Under the pieces are notes generated by a model. The model was not told where the DNA came from and did not search any database. It saw only the letters and a list, made by a program, of their open reading frames with translations. A DNA stretch of 64,000 nt from Bacteroidota bacterium. GTDB taxonomy: Bacteria > Bacteroidota > Bacteroidia > Bacteroidales > FEN-979. The position numbers and the translations under genes are program-made. Below, piece by piece: positions 53,990 through 63,800 of the stretch (position 1 is its first letter; each line of letters begins with the position of its first letter). Where the stretch lies: positions 1 to 64,000 of the forward strand of contig JAPLDH010000076.1 of NCBI GenBank assembly GCA_026391355.1, given 5' to 3'.

Positions 53990-54091
53990 GGATTTTACCA
54001 TTTTAGAATTCAAATCTGTCCATTTGAAAAAAATCCTTCATGATTGTATGACCTTTTGCCCTCTTCCCTGATTAATGACAAAAACCAGCAT

Positions 54092-54484
54092 ATGGAAAAT
54101 CAGGAGGAAGAAAATTTCAATAAAAGCATGCGCGAAAGAACTATGAAAATGGCAATCAATATTCATGGCTTATTTCAATCAAAAAAAATAATCCAGATCA
54201 ACCGCCCGATGATCCATCAGCTCATCAGGAGTTCCTCGTCGGTGGCAGCGAATTGCAGGGCAGCAACAAGAGCAAGGTCAGATGCAGAATTCTATGCAAA
54301 AATATGCATTGTGGTGGAGGAATGTGATGAGACCCAATTCTGGTGTGACTATTTAATACGGATCGGGATTTTATCAGCATTAGAAACAATTGAATTACGA
54401 GACGAGGTGGATCAATTAACTAAAATCTTTACGACTATAAAGAAGAAAATGAAAGACAGGACAAAAGTGAAAGGTCAAATCTAA
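54092..54484 (+). CDS. S23-type four-helix-bundle protein
   Basis: The ATG at 54092 (MENQEEENF) is favoured over one 16 codons upstream because family members begin near this point. The 130-aa protein shows the four-helix-bundle signature of 23S-rRNA intervening-sequence proteins: QLIRSSSSVAANCRAATRAR, CIVVEECDETQFWCDYL. The biochemical role is unknown; such genes often sit in rRNA insertions or as stand-alone genes in variable regions. It is flanked on both sides by the palindromic repeat. Confidence 0.85.
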   Translation: MENQEEENFNKSMRERTMKMAINIHGLFQSKKIIQINRPMIHQLIRSSSSVAANCRAATRARSDAEFYAKICIVVEECDETQFWCDYLIRIGILSALETIELRDEVDQLTKIFTTIKKKMKDRTKVKGQI

Positions 54485-54490
54485 AATTGC

Positions 54491-54531
54491 AAAATGGCAA
54501 AATCTAAAATTTAAAATTATTTTGCCATTTT
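54491..54531. repeat. Palindrome, right flank of the S23-type gene
   Basis: Arms aaaatggcaaaat (54491-54503) and attttgccatttt (54519-54531), in the same context as the left copy, starting 6 nt after the stop codon; outer sequences (taaaatct, attttaccattttag) also match. It may act as a terminator. Confidence 0.8.
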
Positions 54532-54552
54532 AGATTTTACCATTTTAGATTT

Positions 54553-54874
54553 GGTATCAACTTGTATCTCCGGTATGAATCGAACGTATATTAAATATCC
54601 GAACTTTCAATGAACTTCCACTCTATGCGGGCAGAAGGATTAAGATTTGTTACAATTATGGAGAATTCTTCAAAACTATTTACTATCCGTACTTTGAAAT
54701 CAATGTTTGAATTTACTAATTTTACTTTCCCATGCAGTTTTTCACCCTTTTATGTGCAGGTATAGGGGTTTATATCCTGGGAATAACAAATGAATTTTAG
54801 GACAACAAAAGGAATAGGGAGAATTAACGATTTCATTGTTACGTTTTTATAAAGATAATACAATCAAGAATAAA
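54553..54874. other. Intergenic region, nothing recognised
   Basis: A 51-codon + strand frame from ATG 54610 has no recognisable match. No promoter consensus or hairpin is evident. Confidence 0.4.
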
Positions 54875-55729
54875 ATGAGTTACGGGGGATATGTAAAATG
54901 TAATTGTTACGAAGAAGGAAAAACTTCGGAGCCTCCTTTTAAAGAGTTCGTTCGTATCATCCCGGATTATGGCCCGGCGTTGAAATATCCTGAACATATC
55001 AAAAATACTTCAAGAATGAACACGAAATTCATGGATTGGAGGAGTTCGGCATGTCCTCATAGCGATTTCAACTATGCATCAATCAGGTTCAATGATTTTC
55101 CTGGATTTGAATCGGTTTATGAATATATTGCAGAAAAAAAATACGATGAGGATTTTGAATGTGTAAATCTATTTCCAATACTATATCAATATCTTCCCGA
55201 TGGTTATGAAGATAAAATACCCATTATCGATGTCCTTCCATTTATGAATGAATTGCTCGCATTTCAAGAGATAACGGAAAAACGGAAATTTGTGGTTTTT
55301 AATGGGATGAATCCGGATAAAATTATTGCGGTAACGAATTATGGATACCCCAGGGTTATCGCTTATGACGCTAAATACGCTGGTGGGATTGATGATAATG
55401 GATTTTTTATCACAAAAGCATTTCACGGACATATTGATAGAAACTATGAAATGAATATAGTTTTCCGGTCTTCATTTTTCAGCCAATCCACTCATTTGGT
55501 GTATGGATTTGTTATTACCGACATTTCGACAGGAAAGGAATTTATCACTTCATTTCATATCCTTCAACAAATTATGGAAGGGAATATCCCGGATATAAAA
55601 AAGAAGTTGATATTCAGGGTTTCCATCGAAGAAATCCCAATAACCCGCCTATGCCGTGATTTCATTGATTCACTGATAAAATTATGCGCTGCCTCTCTTG
55701 AAACAGGGAATCCGGTGGTATGGTATTGA
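54875..55729 (+). CDS. Unknown accessory protein A
   Basis: The ATG at 54875 (MSYGGYVKC) gives 284 aa; an upstream in-frame codon is less likely as the start. There is no signal peptide or membrane segment. Features: a Cys pair near the start (CNCYEEG), acidic and aromatic-rich middle (FECVNLFPILYQYLPDGYED), YPRVIAYDAKYAGGIDDNG, and VVWY at the end. No family is recognised. AT-rich codon use and the accessory neighbourhood suggest horizontal acquisition. The next gene begins 92 nt on in the same direction. Confidence 0.65.
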   Translation: MSYGGYVKCNCYEEGKTSEPPFKEFVRIIPDYGPALKYPEHIKNTSRMNTKFMDWRSSACPHSDFNYASIRFNDFPGFESVYEYIAEKKYDEDFECVNLFPILYQYLPDGYEDKIPIIDVLPFMNELLAFQEITEKRKFVVFNGMNPDKIIAVTNYGYPRVIAYDAKYAGGIDDNGFFITKAFHGHIDRNYEMNIVFRSSFFSQSTHLVYGFVITDISTGKEFITSFHILQQIMEGNIPDIKKKLIFRVSIEEIPITRLCRDFIDSLIKLCAASLETGNPVVWY

Positions 55730-55821
55730 ATTATTTAATGACATAAAAATAGTTTTAACTTTGTTATGAATCATGTAGATAACGATTGAAACTATTAATC
55801 AATATTAAAGGTATAAAGGCA

Positions 55822-56504
55822 ATGATTGGACAAAATGAAGAGTTGACGAAGGGTATTTTACCATTTTACCATCTTCTTACTGTTGAATTTTATATCAAGG
55901 AACATGGTCATGCCAAAGCTACAATTGTAATGGGTTCAAATTATTGTTTTATCAATCCGGATGAGATCAGGGCATTATTGACTGAAAAGACCAGGGTTAC
56001 TTTCAACGATGAATTAAAGGGTGCAATTCTTCTGAAAATGATATTGCTTTCAAGATGGATGCAAAGAAGAACCTTTACTGGGCTGCTCTCACTGATTTTG
56101 ATAAAAAATATGATAACATAAGCCGATTGAAAACAGCCATTGAAAACAATAATGTCACTGGTGGTTTTTCCACATATTCAGATAAACAATTTGGGGAATT
56201 GGATTACTTCGGATTTTACAGGTTTGCAAGTGAATTTTATGGAAAGCCTGTTGATGGTTATCGAAATCTGACAGAATTCAGCGGTGGCCCGGCTAATGTT
56301 GCAGACATCAAAATAGTTGACCCGGATAAAATTCCCAGATTCCCTGATCTTGACTTTTCAAAGACAATGTTCATTCAACCGGTTCTTTACTTTCCCTGTG
56401 ATTATTTCAAGAGTGATGAAGATGAGCAGAACGGTTGGATTGAAGTAAGGATTTCCGATGATATTGAAGGTACTGATTCGACAGCAAAAGTTCCTATCCA
56501 ATGA
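55822..56504 (+). pseudogene. Unknown accessory protein B, frameshifted
   Basis: The first frame (from ATG 55822, MIGQNEELTKGILPFYHLLT) ends at 56121; the second, ending at 56504, can be extended upstream as SENDIAFKMDAKKNLYWAAL. Loss of one base in the repeated TTCTTC stretch around 56027-56032 explains the break. The joined product would be about 227 aa. Visible segments: KATIVMGSNYCFINPDEIRALL, GGFSTYSDKQFGELDYFGF, GWIEVRISDDIEG. No family recognised. Confidence 0.65.
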
Positions 56505-56548
56505 AAATAGTGTGCCTTCATGGTTCTCGAATCTATAATCTGGCATTT

Positions 56549-56690
56549 CATTCGTCATTCGTCATTCGCATATTCGTCATTTACCTTACATTACAGATCT
56601 TCAATAATCAAAAATGGGAACACGATTTTGCCATTTCGCATTTTGCTATTTTACCATTTTGGATTTTATCATTTTGCATTTGCAAAAAGT
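56549..56690. repeat. Short-period repeats: CATTCGT heptamers, then ATTTTGCC-type octamers
   Basis: cattcgt, cattcgt, cattcgc (56549-56569) are followed, from about 56630, by attttgcc/attttgct/attttacc/attttgg/attttatc units alike in wording to the palindromes near 54 kb. It lies just before the enolase promoter and after protein B. Confidence 0.7.
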
Positions 56691-56692
56691 TG

Positions 56693-56700
56693 TATCTTTG
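56693..56700 (+). promoter_or_regulatory. -7 box TATCTTTG for the enolase transcript
   Basis: TATCTTTG places transcription start near 56706, right where the riboswitch aptamer begins, so the RNA starts with the aptamer. Confidence 0.7.
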
Positions 56701-56705
56701 CCCCA

Positions 56706-56756
56706 ATGGCAATGGAGTCTGCCCTTAACAATGCCAAATGACTGATGACTCCTTAC
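56706..56756 (+). ncRNA. Fluoride riboswitch (crcB motif) controlling enolase
   Basis: The sequence fits the fluoride aptamer: GGCAATGGAGTCTGCC (compare the conserved GGNGATGGNGTTCGCC), then AACAATGCC and the hallmark CTGATGACTCCT (conserved GNTGATGRCNCCTAC). GGAGTC pairs with GACTCC, and GGC with GCC. An alternative pairing, TGACTGA (56739-56745) with TCAGTCA (56765-56771), would disrupt the conserved CTGATGAC and may serve as the switch. The next gene is enolase, an enzyme strongly inhibited by fluoride and a known crcB-motif target. The leader of about 180 nt after the aptamer shows no clear terminator. Confidence 0.9.
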
Positions 56757-56925
56757 AATCCAGGTCAGTCATGCATGCATTATGTCCGCTAAACCATCCT
56801 TTTTAGTCTCCTGATAAATGAAAAAGTACACTATCTGCAAACCATATCCGTTCTATAAAGGCAATTAGAATTTTGTCGATAGGATTTTATAAAAGATTAA
56901 AAAATTAGTAATGTAAAACCAATAA

Positions 56926-58218
<1,293 letters not shown>

Positions 58219-58247
58219 GGCTTTGGAAAAATGCTTATCTTCGTGAC

Positions 58248-58550
58248 ATGAGTGAGAAAATGAAACCGGTCTTTAACAAGCGCATTTTCTGGGATGTTAA
58301 TTTTGAAAAACTGGACTATGACCTCAGGGCCAATTTCATTATTGAACGGGTATTTGAGCGGGGCGATGTGGACGATATCCGCCAGTGCCGGAGGTATTAT
58401 GGTGATGAGAAGGTGACATACGCTTTGCTGAAAGCAAAATTTTTGCCATTACATACCATTTATTTTGCCAGCGCAATATTAGATAAACCTGTGAATGAAT
58501 TCAGATGTTACACACTGAGACAGTTGAATCCGGGACTTTTTCCTTACTGA
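58248..58550 (+). CDS. DUF6922 antitoxin-type protein
   Basis: The 100-aa protein contains KRIFWDVNFEKLDYDLRANF, RGDVDDIRQCRRYYGDEKV, and ends RCYTLRQLNPGLFPY, as DUF6922 proteins do. These are encoded just before AbiEii-type nucleotidyltransferases and probably neutralise them. The start of the toxin gene overlaps its end by 46 nt in another frame, implying coupled translation. A TATCTTCG box occurs shortly upstream of its ATG. Confidence 0.8.
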   Translation: MSEKMKPVFNKRIFWDVNFEKLDYDLRANFIIERVFERGDVDDIRQCRRYYGDEKVTYALLKAKFLPLHTIYFASAILDKPVNEFRCYTLRQLNPGLFPY

Positions 58551-59131
58551 AGAGGTTGATGACCCTATCATCGCTTCAATTATTCTCTCTTGTGGGAGGG
58601 ACCGCCTTATCACTTCGATACGGACACCGCAGTTCCATTGATTTGGATTTGTTCTTTCATGAAAAATTTAATCATCAACCGGTTATTGATGAACTGGAAT
58701 CAGTGTTTGGGAATGAGTTTGTTTATAAACAACAACATACACAATTTGGGATTTTCTGTTTCATTGAAAATATAAAAGTCGATTTTGTTCACTTCCCTCA
58801 TCTTCCAATAAGATCAATAGAAACGATTGAGGAAATCAGATTTTACAGCGATGCCGATATTGCTGCCATGAAGATTCAGGCAATTCTAGGAAGGGCAAAG
58901 AAAAAGGACTTCTGGGATTTGTTTGAATTATTTCAAAATTATTCCCTTCAACAGATCATGGACTGGCATATGGAGAAATACCCGAGTCAAATGTTAGCGA
59001 TCAGTATTCCGCATGCTCTTACATACTTTATTGATGCTGAGGAAACCGAGGACCCTGTTAGTTATAAAAACCAGACGTGGACGGGTGTAAAGAAAGGGAT
59101 CATGAAAGTTGTCAGGGATTATCTGAAATAA
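58505..59131 (+). CDS. AbiEii/AbiGii-type nucleotidyltransferase toxin
   Basis: The 208-aa protein begins MLHTETVESGTF, as is typical, and carries the nucleotidyltransferase core LVGGTALSLRYGHRSSIDLDLFF (GG and DxD, about 31-53), then VDFVHFP and DIAAMKIQAILGRAKKKDFWD. Toxins of this family transfer nucleotides (for instance to tRNA) and can act in phage abortive infection. With the overlapping DUF6922 gene it forms a toxin-antitoxin pair inserted next to enolase. Confidence 0.88.
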   Translation: MLHTETVESGTFSLLKRLMTLSSLQLFSLVGGTALSLRYGHRSSIDLDLFFHEKFNHQPVIDELESVFGNEFVYKQQHTQFGIFCFIENIKVDFVHFPHLPIRSIETIEEIRFYSDADIAAMKIQAILGRAKKKDFWDLFELFQNYSLQQIMDWHMEKYPSQMLAISIPHALTYFIDAEETEDPVSYKNQTWTGVKKGIMKVVRDYLK

Positions 59132-59163
59132 GAGGGGACCGTCAGGTATTAGCCCAGTTTATA

Positions 59164-59308
59164 GTTTCCAGTTTCCAGTTCCCAGTTTGCAGTTCCCGGT
59201 TTGCAGTTCCCGGTTTCTCATTAACTTTTCCAGATAACTTTTTCAAGATTGTATATTTAATAAAAACTCTTACCGAAACTGCAAACTGGAAACCGGGAAC
59301 TGCAAACT
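59164..59308. repeat. Heptamer repeats and a long inverted repeat after AbiEii
   Basis: Units gtttcca, gtttcca, gttccca, gtttgca, gttcccg, gtttgca, gttcccg (59164-59212) include the arm agtttgcagttcccggttt (59184-59202), perfectly inverted at aaaccgggaactgcaaact (59290-59308), with an 87-nt loop. Confidence 0.85.
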
Positions 59309-59493
59309 ATTTTTTCTTATTTTCCGCACAATACCTTACCCGACTCTTTTCTATTTGGATTTTTTGCAACTCTCTAACCATTTTTAAGATGTTTTCCGGG
59401 GTTTTCTGCCACAGAAACCCTAAAGTCCTGAAATATCAATTTCATTCCTTTGTTTTCCTGAAGTACTTTCGTTGAAATTTAAGCCGAAAAAAC

Positions 59494-59641
59494 ATGAAAA
59501 AAGCAATTTACCTTTTTTTTAGTATTGATCCATACAGGGATCACGGCATTTTTCCAGTGGGTAATTCAACCTTTGGGAACAACCGTGCAACTCCATTCTG
59601 TGTATTTCCCCGGATTGAAAAACAGAGGGCAACTGCCTTAA
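59494..59641 (+). pseudogene. Relic of a secreted YCF48-like protein
   Basis: The first frame gives MKKAIYLFF; removing one T from the T8 tract at 59513-59520 yields a signal peptide (MKKAIYLFLVLIHTGITAFF) followed by QWVIQPLGTTVQLHSVYFPG, the opening seen in T9SS-exported YCF48-like propellers. It then breaks off at a stop. Only about 48 codons survive. 59309-59493 and 59642-59768 contain no recognised gene. Confidence 0.55.
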
Positions 59642-59768
59642 AAATCTATCCTGATACGGCTGAAGCATCTAGAACTAATTGAATGTAGAGACAATCTCAA
59701 AAAAGAAAATAAGTAGTTAAATCAATTTCACCATTAAAATAAGTAAATGGTCACTTAAAATTAAAACC

Positions 59769-60710
59769 ATGAAAACGGCCCAAATCTTTCAAAAGCTCTG
59801 TCTGACCTTTTTCTTAATTGCGATCTGTTCTTTTTTGACATTCGGGCAGAAGAGAATTGATACGCTGGCAAAATTTCATGATACGGCCTCTTTTGTCGTT
59901 GTCAAATTCAAGGAAGGTTCCACCTATTTCGGGAAACTTAAGGAAAACAAAAATGACACACTGACTTTGATCATGGAAGACCTGGGATCCGTTAAAATCC
60001 CATATGACAGGATAAAAAAGGTTGAAACGGTGGAATACATGGTTATGAAAAAAGGGAAGTACTGGTTTCCTACGCCGCTGCCCGGAAGGTATTTGTTTGC
60101 ACCCTCAGCATTCACCTTGAATCCCGGCGAGGGGTATTACCAGAACACGATGCTTGCGCTGAATTCTGTTAATGTAGGAGTGACGAAATGGTTTTCAATA
60201 GGGGGAGGCCTGGAATTCTTTTCAACGATCGGTTCGATTACTGCCGGGGAATTCAAGCCCACATTTTATGTTTCTCCCAAGGTGGGGTTTAAAATAGCTG
60301 AAAACCTGAGAGCCGGTTGTGGAGTGATCTATGCACAGTTCCTGGGCAACGACTTCCAGGCCGGAATTCTTTATGGTGTTGTGACCTATGGTAATCCGGA
60401 TTATAACGCGACTGCAGGCGTAGGATGGGGTTTTTCAAAGACTAATTCGTCCTCTTTTACATTTGGGAAAAATCCGATGATAACGGTATGCGGTACTGCA
60501 AGGGTTGCCCGCAAAATCGCACTTGTTACGGAAAATTGGATTATTACATACAAGGATAATTCAATGTTGACCTGTTACCCTGTTTATTCCTATGGCGTTC
60601 GCTTCTTTGGGGAAACTGTGAGTTTTGACCTTGCGTTTATCAACAATAAGGATATCTCAGGCATCCTCTTCATCGGGATACCCTTTTTATCCTGTACGGT
60701 TAAGTTTTAA
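59769..60710 (+). CDS. Secreted/outer-membrane protein of unknown function
   Basis: The 313-aa protein has a signal peptide cleaved after TFG (about residue 26), a small domain rich in charged residues (FVVVKFKEGSTYFGKLKENK, IPYDRIKKVETVEY, about 40-95), then a glycine/aromatic-rich part with alternating residues (about 130-313) like an outer-membrane barrel, ending FLSCTVKF. No known family is certain. It stands alone. Confidence 0.7.
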   Translation: MKTAQIFQKLCLTFFLIAICSFLTFGQKRIDTLAKFHDTASFVVVKFKEGSTYFGKLKENKNDTLTLIMEDLGSVKIPYDRIKKVETVEYMVMKKGKYWFPTPLPGRYLFAPSAFTLNPGEGYYQNTMLALNSVNVGVTKWFSIGGGLEFFSTIGSITAGEFKPTFYVSPKVGFKIAENLRAGCGVIYAQFLGNDFQAGILYGVVTYGNPDYNATAGVGWGFSKTNSSSFTFGKNPMITVCGTARVARKIALVTENWIITYKDNSMLTCYPVYSYGVRFFGETVSFDLAFINNKDISGILFIGIPFLSCTVKF

Positions 60711-60815
60711 TAATGGTAAATCGATCCACGTGATTATTGAGCTATTTAACTTTACAAGAATACCCAATTACATTTCTAAAGTATTATATGACGGTTAATT
60801 ATTAGGAAAAATAGT

Positions 60816-63800
60816 ATGAAAGAATTTGATATTTCACTGGAATGTCCATTGCGGCTTTCTGCGGAAAAGCCAAAGACGATTGGTCAGATCCTTTATGATG
60901 ACATGCCCGGGAGGGATGAAAAGGATCTGGTTATCCTGAGTCATGTGGAGAAGAAATACACGGAAGTAAGTCTGCGAAGGTTAAGGTTTATCGTTTCAAA
61001 ACTATTGGAAGATTTCACCCGTCACAGGATTGCCTCCGGGGATACTGTTCTATTATTGAACTTCCCCGGATGCAATGAGATGTATACCGCATTGTTTTTC
61101 CTTGCATTGGCAACGAAAGGGTGCAGGGTTTTCCTTCCCATGTTTTCGGAAACGGTCGAATTCAGCCGCTGGCTGGAAGTTGCCAACGTAAAACATATTA
61201 TCATGCCGGAAGGAGAGGTGATGAGTCTTGAGGGACATGATAAGGAAAAGGATTCGGTAAAAGCCATCCGCAGGATTGCAGAAATGGAAAAAATCCCTGT
61301 CCTGGATATGCTTTCCGGTTTCAGTTTCCTGGAAAATAGTGAAACAGAAACGATCCCGGATCAACCCTTTTCCGGGGAAGTTATCAACTCGCTACAACAG
61401 GTTCAACCTGAAGATGAAGCGCTGATCATCACCACCTCCGGTACCTCCGGCCATTCAAAACTGGTGGTCTATACCCATGAATCCTATTGGTTCAATTGCA
61501 TGGCATGGCAGCAGGCAGGGTTTTATGATAAAGAGTCGCTGGGCGGAACAGGATTCACCCCGATGTTTACCCATACCATGGGGATCCGGGCTTTTATCAA
61601 TGCTTTATGGACGGGATCACCGGTTTGTCTCATCATTACAGAATGGTTTACACGTAAACCGGAAACGGTCCGTTATCTATTGTTGAAAATGAAACCGGCC
61701 CACATCACCGGGGGACCTGCCGTTTATAATGCATTCCTTGAGCTTTACCGCCTTTATCCTGAACTTAAATCCTCGTTGACCCCTCATTTTAAAACATTGG
61801 TTTCAAGTGGAGCCGGCTATAATCCGGTCACCGCGCAGGAAGTTCTTGATGCAACCGGGCTGGTGCTTCACAATGCATACGGGACTACTGAAACACAACA
61901 GGCGTTTTCCACTTTACTGAGTGAACAGAGTATTTTTAGCCACGGGTTGTTGCCACTTGGCAATCCATTGCCGGGAGTTTCTGTCGGACTTATCCGTTCA
62001 GATACAGGACAAGAGTGTTATCATCTTTATGTGCGTTCTGTATTTGGTCACAAATACTGCATCGGGGAGGACGAGGCACAGGAATATTTCGACACCGGTG
62101 ACCTTGTCACACTTACAGAAGATCAAAGTCTCCTTTATATTGGAAGGGCCAGCAGGGATTATTTCAAGGATAATTTCGGAGTTAAAATTCCTGTCCCGGC
62201 ACTCAGGGATTATTATGGCGGGTTGATGAACCAGATCCTTCATGCAGAGTTTTTCCCGATGTTCAACTTTCCCGGGTTATCTGCCCTCCTGTTTATTGAA
62301 GAACCATGCCAGCCGGAAGGGATCATCACCCAACCTGCAGTTTTGAAAAAATATGCCGGTAGTATTGAAGGAATAAATAACCGGTTGAAGAGCAGGATTG
62401 AACCCTTTGAATTTTACCACAGGCACATCTGCAGAATTGCTGTCATTAACCAACCTCCCCCCTGTACAAGAAAAGGGACCATCTCATCAAAAGAGATCAA
62501 TTTAGCCTATGGAGAATTGATAGAACGTTTACAGGACTCCAGAAAAGATTCTGCAGGAATTGAAATTACCGAAAGTCATTATCTGTCGACCGACAAATAT
62601 TCACGGTACATCAGCCCGCAGATCGGAACCATGCTCTCCGCTTTAAAAATGAACCTGGTCTTTCATGCTGGAAAGAAAGATTCAATCTACACTTTTATCC
62701 ATGGAAAAGAAACGGAAATACTGGATCTTGCCGGCGGATACGGGACAAACCTGGTTGGCCATTCCAATCCCCGGATCACTGAAGCCATCACCTCGTTTCT
62801 GGCATCCGGGAGAATCTCACTGAACAACCAGTTGAGTATTCCCTATTATACCGGGTTGCTTGCGGAAAAGCTCAGCCTGATGGTCGGACAGGATACGGGA
62901 AGAAGTTTCAAGGTTTTGTTTGGCAACAGTGGTTCAGAAGCTGTGGAGATGGCACTTCATCATGCTTTGTTTGAATGGAAAAACCGGATCGGAAAGCTGC
63001 GTGATTTCCAGTTGCAGATGTATGGGAGTCTCACATATATTGATGTGGCAGGAATATGGAGGAAGAATGAAGAAATTATCCGGCAGGCTCCGGTCCGGCT
63101 GATCGCACTTGCCGATGCGTTTCATGGACATACAACGGGTGCGCGCAGCGGGTTGGGGAATCAGAAGAAGAGAACCTGCTTTTCTAATCTTCCGAAGGTG
63201 GAAGCTGTTTTTGTGAATGATCGAAGGGCAGACTGGCAGAAACAGATAAAAGATATCCTGGACGAATCCTTTGTTCAACTGGAGAAGGTGGTCCAGACCA
63301 ACGGGCATGCCGTAATTGAATCTTTCAAGGTCAGTTCGGTCATTGCTGCCATTGCAGAACCCGTTATCGGTGAAGGCGGGGTGAGAAAAGTGAACCCGGA
63401 AGTATTGTCAAAGCTTGCAGAGTATGAATTTCCGCTGATCGCTGATGAGATCCAGTGCGGATTGGGACGTACCGGGCACTTTCCTGCTTTTCGTAAAGCG
63501 GATTATTATCTTTTTGGCAAGGCACTGGGAGGAGGTGTTGAGAAAATATCGGCTGTATTGATCGACAGTCAGCGGTTTCGATTTGATTTCAGTGAAAATT
63601 ATGTCAGCACATTCGGAAATGGCGAAATGGCTGCACTGGCTGCCCTGAAAACATTGGAGATCATTGAAGAAGAAAGAGTAGCAGAAAGGGCATCCCGGAT
63701 CGGAAAATTCCTCTTACAGGAATTAGCCGGATTACGGGATAAATATCCCTCGGTGATCAGCGATGTTAAAGGAGAAGGGGTTATGCTGGGGGTATCTTTC

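Noticed and set aside
54560-54600. A tRNA-like T-loop (gaatcgaac on one strand, GTTCGATTC on the other)
   Set aside because: The flanking bases do not form a T-stem or an acceptor stem, and no anticodon arm can be folded.
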